A stretch of DNA of 35,287 nucleotides. Source: Gemmatimonadaceae bacterium. Its GTDB lineage: Bacteria; Gemmatimonadota; Gemmatimonadetes; Gemmatimonadales; Gemmatimonadaceae. Positions 33,495 through 35,287 of this stretch are shown one piece after another (the first letter of the stretch is position 1; each line of letters starts with the position of its first letter). The stretch lies in contig JAIBBJ010000015.1 of assembly GCA_019694735.1 (NCBI GenBank), positions 1 to 35,287 on the forward strand. Direction: 5' to 3'. The translations under genes were made by a program, and so were the position numbers. A model generated the notes under the pieces. The model was given only the letters and a program-made list of their open reading frames with translations. It was not told the DNA's origin and ran no database searches.

Positions 33495-35199
33495 GCGCTT
33501 CTTCCTCGCGCTCGTGCTGACGATGGGCGTCATCTTCGTGACGCCCCGCCTCTTCCCCGGACCGCCGCGTCCGGTGACGCCGATCGCGGCCGCGGACAGC
33601 ACGGGCCGAGCCGACACGACCGCCGTCGGCCGTTCCACCGGTCCCGCCGCGCCTGTGATGACGGCGGCGCCCTCCGTGGGCCCAGCGGCCGCACCGGCGG
33701 GCGCGCCGCAGGTCCTCCCGCCCGCGCGCACGGCGCGGCTCGCGCACGCGCTCGCCACGTACGAGTTCTCGTCGCGCGGCGCCGCGTTCCTGCGCGCCGA
33801 GCTGCCGCGGCATCGCCGGCTGGGCGGCGAGGCTGCCCCCGTCGAGCTGCGCGACGGCACGCGCCCGCTCGTGCACTACCGCATCCTCGCCGGCGGCGAC
33901 ACGATCCCGCTCGACGCGATCGACTTCGCCGCGACGGAGACCGCCGACGCGACGCGCCCGCGCGTCACGTTCACGGCACCGGTCGGGGCGGGGCAGGTCG
34001 CGATCACCTACACCCTCTCGCCGTCCCGCTACGTGACCGACCTCGAGGTCGCGGCGACGGGACTCCCGGCCCCGAGCTACCTGCTGATCGACCTCCCCGA
34101 GTCCTTCGAGTCGCAGGAGAAGGATTCGCTCGATGACCGTCGCCACCTCGCCTACGCCATGCGCACGATGGCCGGCGGCGCCGAGCGCATCGACTTCCGC
34201 AAGCCGGACCCGGGGGAGCGCCTCGTGCGCCAGGGTCCGTTCACGTGGGCGGTCGCGAAGAACAAGTACTTCCTCGTCGGCGTGCTGACGGCCGACTCCA
34301 CCGACTCCCCGCTCGCCGAGGTGCAGGTGACGGGTGCGCCGCGCCAGGACCGCGTGGCGACGCGCGCGCACGGCACCGTCGTCACGCGCCTCGCGAGCGT
34401 CCCGGTGCGGCTCGAGCTCTACGCCGGCCCGCAGGAGTGGGAGGGCCTCGTCGCGATGGGCCGCGAGTTCGAGCACGTGAACCCGTACGGCGGGTGGCTC
34501 AACTCGGTCGTGCAGCCGTTCGCGACGATCGTCATGCGCGTCCTGCTCTGGATGAAGCGCTCGACCGCGCTCTCGTACGGCTGGATCCTCGTGATCTTCG
34601 GCGTCGGCATCCGGCTGCTGCTCTGGCCGCTGAACAGCCGGGCCATGCGCTCGCAGATGGTGATGCAGCGCATCGCGCCGCTCGTGCAGGCCGCGCAGGC
34701 CGAGGCCAAGGCGAAGCACCCGACGGACCTGCAGAAGCAGCAGGCGATGGTGATGAAGGTGTACGCCGACGCCGGCGTCAGCCCGTTCGCCCCGCTCGCC
34801 GGCTGCCTGCCGATGCTCCTGCCGATGCCGGTGCTGTTCGCGCTCTTCTTCGTGTTCCAGAACACGATCGAGTTCCGCGGCGTGCCGTTCCTGTGGTTCC
34901 CGGACATCTCGGTCGCCGACCCGCTCTACATCGCCCCGCTGCTCACCGGTGGCTCGATGTTCCTGCTCTCGTGGCTGAGCATGCGGAACAGCCCGCCGAA
35001 CCCGCAGACGAAGATGCTGGCGTGGATGATGCCCCTCATGATGACCGTGTTCGGGATCCGCTTCGCCGCCGGGCTCAACCTGTACTGGTTCGTGCAGAAC
35101 TTCGCCGCGATGCCGCAGCAGTGGATGATCGCGAACGAGCGTGCGAAGCTCACGCCGGCCCCGGCGCCGGCCGATGCCGGCGAGCGGAAGCGGCGCTGA
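33487..35199 (+). CDS. yidC: Membrane protein insertase YidC
   Basis: 570 residues, Gram-negative type. An N-terminal membrane helix (4-20) is followed by a Pro/Ala linker and a large periplasmic beta domain (about 75-330; YILSPS-like [35 protein letters not shown]). The conserved five-helix insertase core comes next ([65 protein letters not shown]). It inserts proteins into the inner membrane with or without Sec. ATG start inside the yidD end. The mnmE start lies within its last codons. Confidence 0.97.
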   Translation: MDKRFFLALVLTMGVIFVTPRLFPGPPRPVTPIAAADSTGRADTTAVGRSTGPAAPVMTAAPSVGPAAAPAGAPQVLPPARTARLAHALATYEFSSRGAAFLRAELPRHRRLGGEAAPVELRDGTRPLVHYRILAGGDTIPLDAIDFAATETADATRPRVTFTAPVGAGQVAITYTLSPSRYVTDLEVAATGLPAPSYLLIDLPESFESQEKDSLDDRRHLAYAMRTMAGGAERIDFRKPDPGERLVRQGPFTWAVAKNKYFLVGVLTADSTDSPLAEVQVTGAPRQDRVATRAHGTVVTRLASVPVRLELYAGPQEWEGLVAMGREFEHVNPYGGWLNSVVQPFATIVMRVLLWMKRSTALSYGWILVIFGVGIRLLLWPLNSRAMRSQMVMQRIAPLVQAAQAEAKAKHPTDLQKQQAMVMKVYADAGVSPFAPLAGCLPMLLPMPVLFALFFVFQNTIEFRGVPFLWFPDISVADPLYIAPLLTGGSMFLLSWLSMRNSPPNPQTKMLAWMMPLMMTVFGIRFAAGLNLYWFVQNFAAMPQQWMIANERAKLTPAPAPADAGERKRR

Positions 35200-35287
35200 C
35201 GTCCGCGGCGACACGATCGCCGCGGTCGCGACGGCCGGCGGGCGCGGGGCGCTCGCGGTCGTCCGCCTGAGCGGGCCCGACGCGCAC
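35174..35287 (+). CDS. mnmE: tRNA modification GTPase MnmE (N-terminal 38 residues)
   Basis: An ATG at 35174 opens a frame reading into GDTIAAVATAGGRGALAVVRLSGPDAH, the MnmE N-terminal (formyl-THF-binding) signature. It overlaps the yidC end by 26 bases and runs off the window. It is the partner of mnmG at the left of the window; the two are usually closer. Confidence 0.88.
   Translation, partial: MPASGSGADVRGDTIAAVATAGGRGALAVVRLSGPDAH

Overview
The window is a GC-rich, densely packed bacterial chromosome segment centred on the replication-origin neighbourhood. The left part carries mnmG, a perfect parS site, parA and parB. The right part carries dnaN, dnaA, rpmH, rnpA, yidD, yidC and the first codons of mnmE. 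Very high GC, GTG/TTG starts, a GWxTD-domain lipoprotein next to polA, many lipoproteins and pilin/bactofilin genes suggest a Gemmatimonadota-like organism. That placement is inference from gene content, not from a search. I see no insertion sequence, prophage, CRISPR array, tRNA or rRNA.

Layout. 1-4521: TerC-family membrane protein (cut by the left edge) with a Cys-less ArsC-like protein, then divergently a YheT-type hydrolase, an acyl desaturase and a dienelactone-hydrolase lipoprotein. 4553-8805: small unknown protein, then mnmG coupled to a large multi-pass membrane protein. 8847-12625: SIMPL-domain protein, parS sites, parA, parB, a one-TM coiled-coil protein and bactofilin. 12721-17846: a five-gene run with 1- or 4-base overlaps, made of a BMP-type binding lipoprotein, a Nif3/DUF34 protein, a double ATPase and two permeases. 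This is a nucleoside-type ABC importer with Nif3 built into it. 17890-24700 (minus): GWxTD lipoprotein, phytol/dolichol-kinase-like membrane protein, polA, a type IV pilin-like protein, DUF4031 and a lipoprotein. 24774-28319: 11-bp direct repeats, Ser/Thr kinase, short histidine kinase, pyrE and an AraC regulator with a receiver-like N-terminus. 28450-28812: RNase P RNA. 28887-29765: lipoprotein. 29790-32530 (minus): dnaN and dnaA with the origin between them. 32724 onward (plus): rpmH, rnpA, yidD, yidC, mnmE.

How it fits together. DnaA-box-like sites, five consecutive DnaA-trio triplets and an AT-rich tandem repeat lie between dnaA and dnaN. Two more DnaA boxes flank a clear dnaA promoter, so the layout resembles a bipartite Bacillus-type origin. 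ParA/ParB with parS would segregate that origin. The two halves of the usual origin cluster are separated by about 18 kb of transporter, pilin, polA and kinase genes.

Promoters show as AT-rich islands with TAnnnT -10 elements. The rnpB promoter fixes the -10-to-start distance. By that ruler mnmG, the Ser/Thr kinase and pyrE would be transcribed as leaderless mRNAs. Convergent gene ends carry strong GC hairpins without U-tracts.
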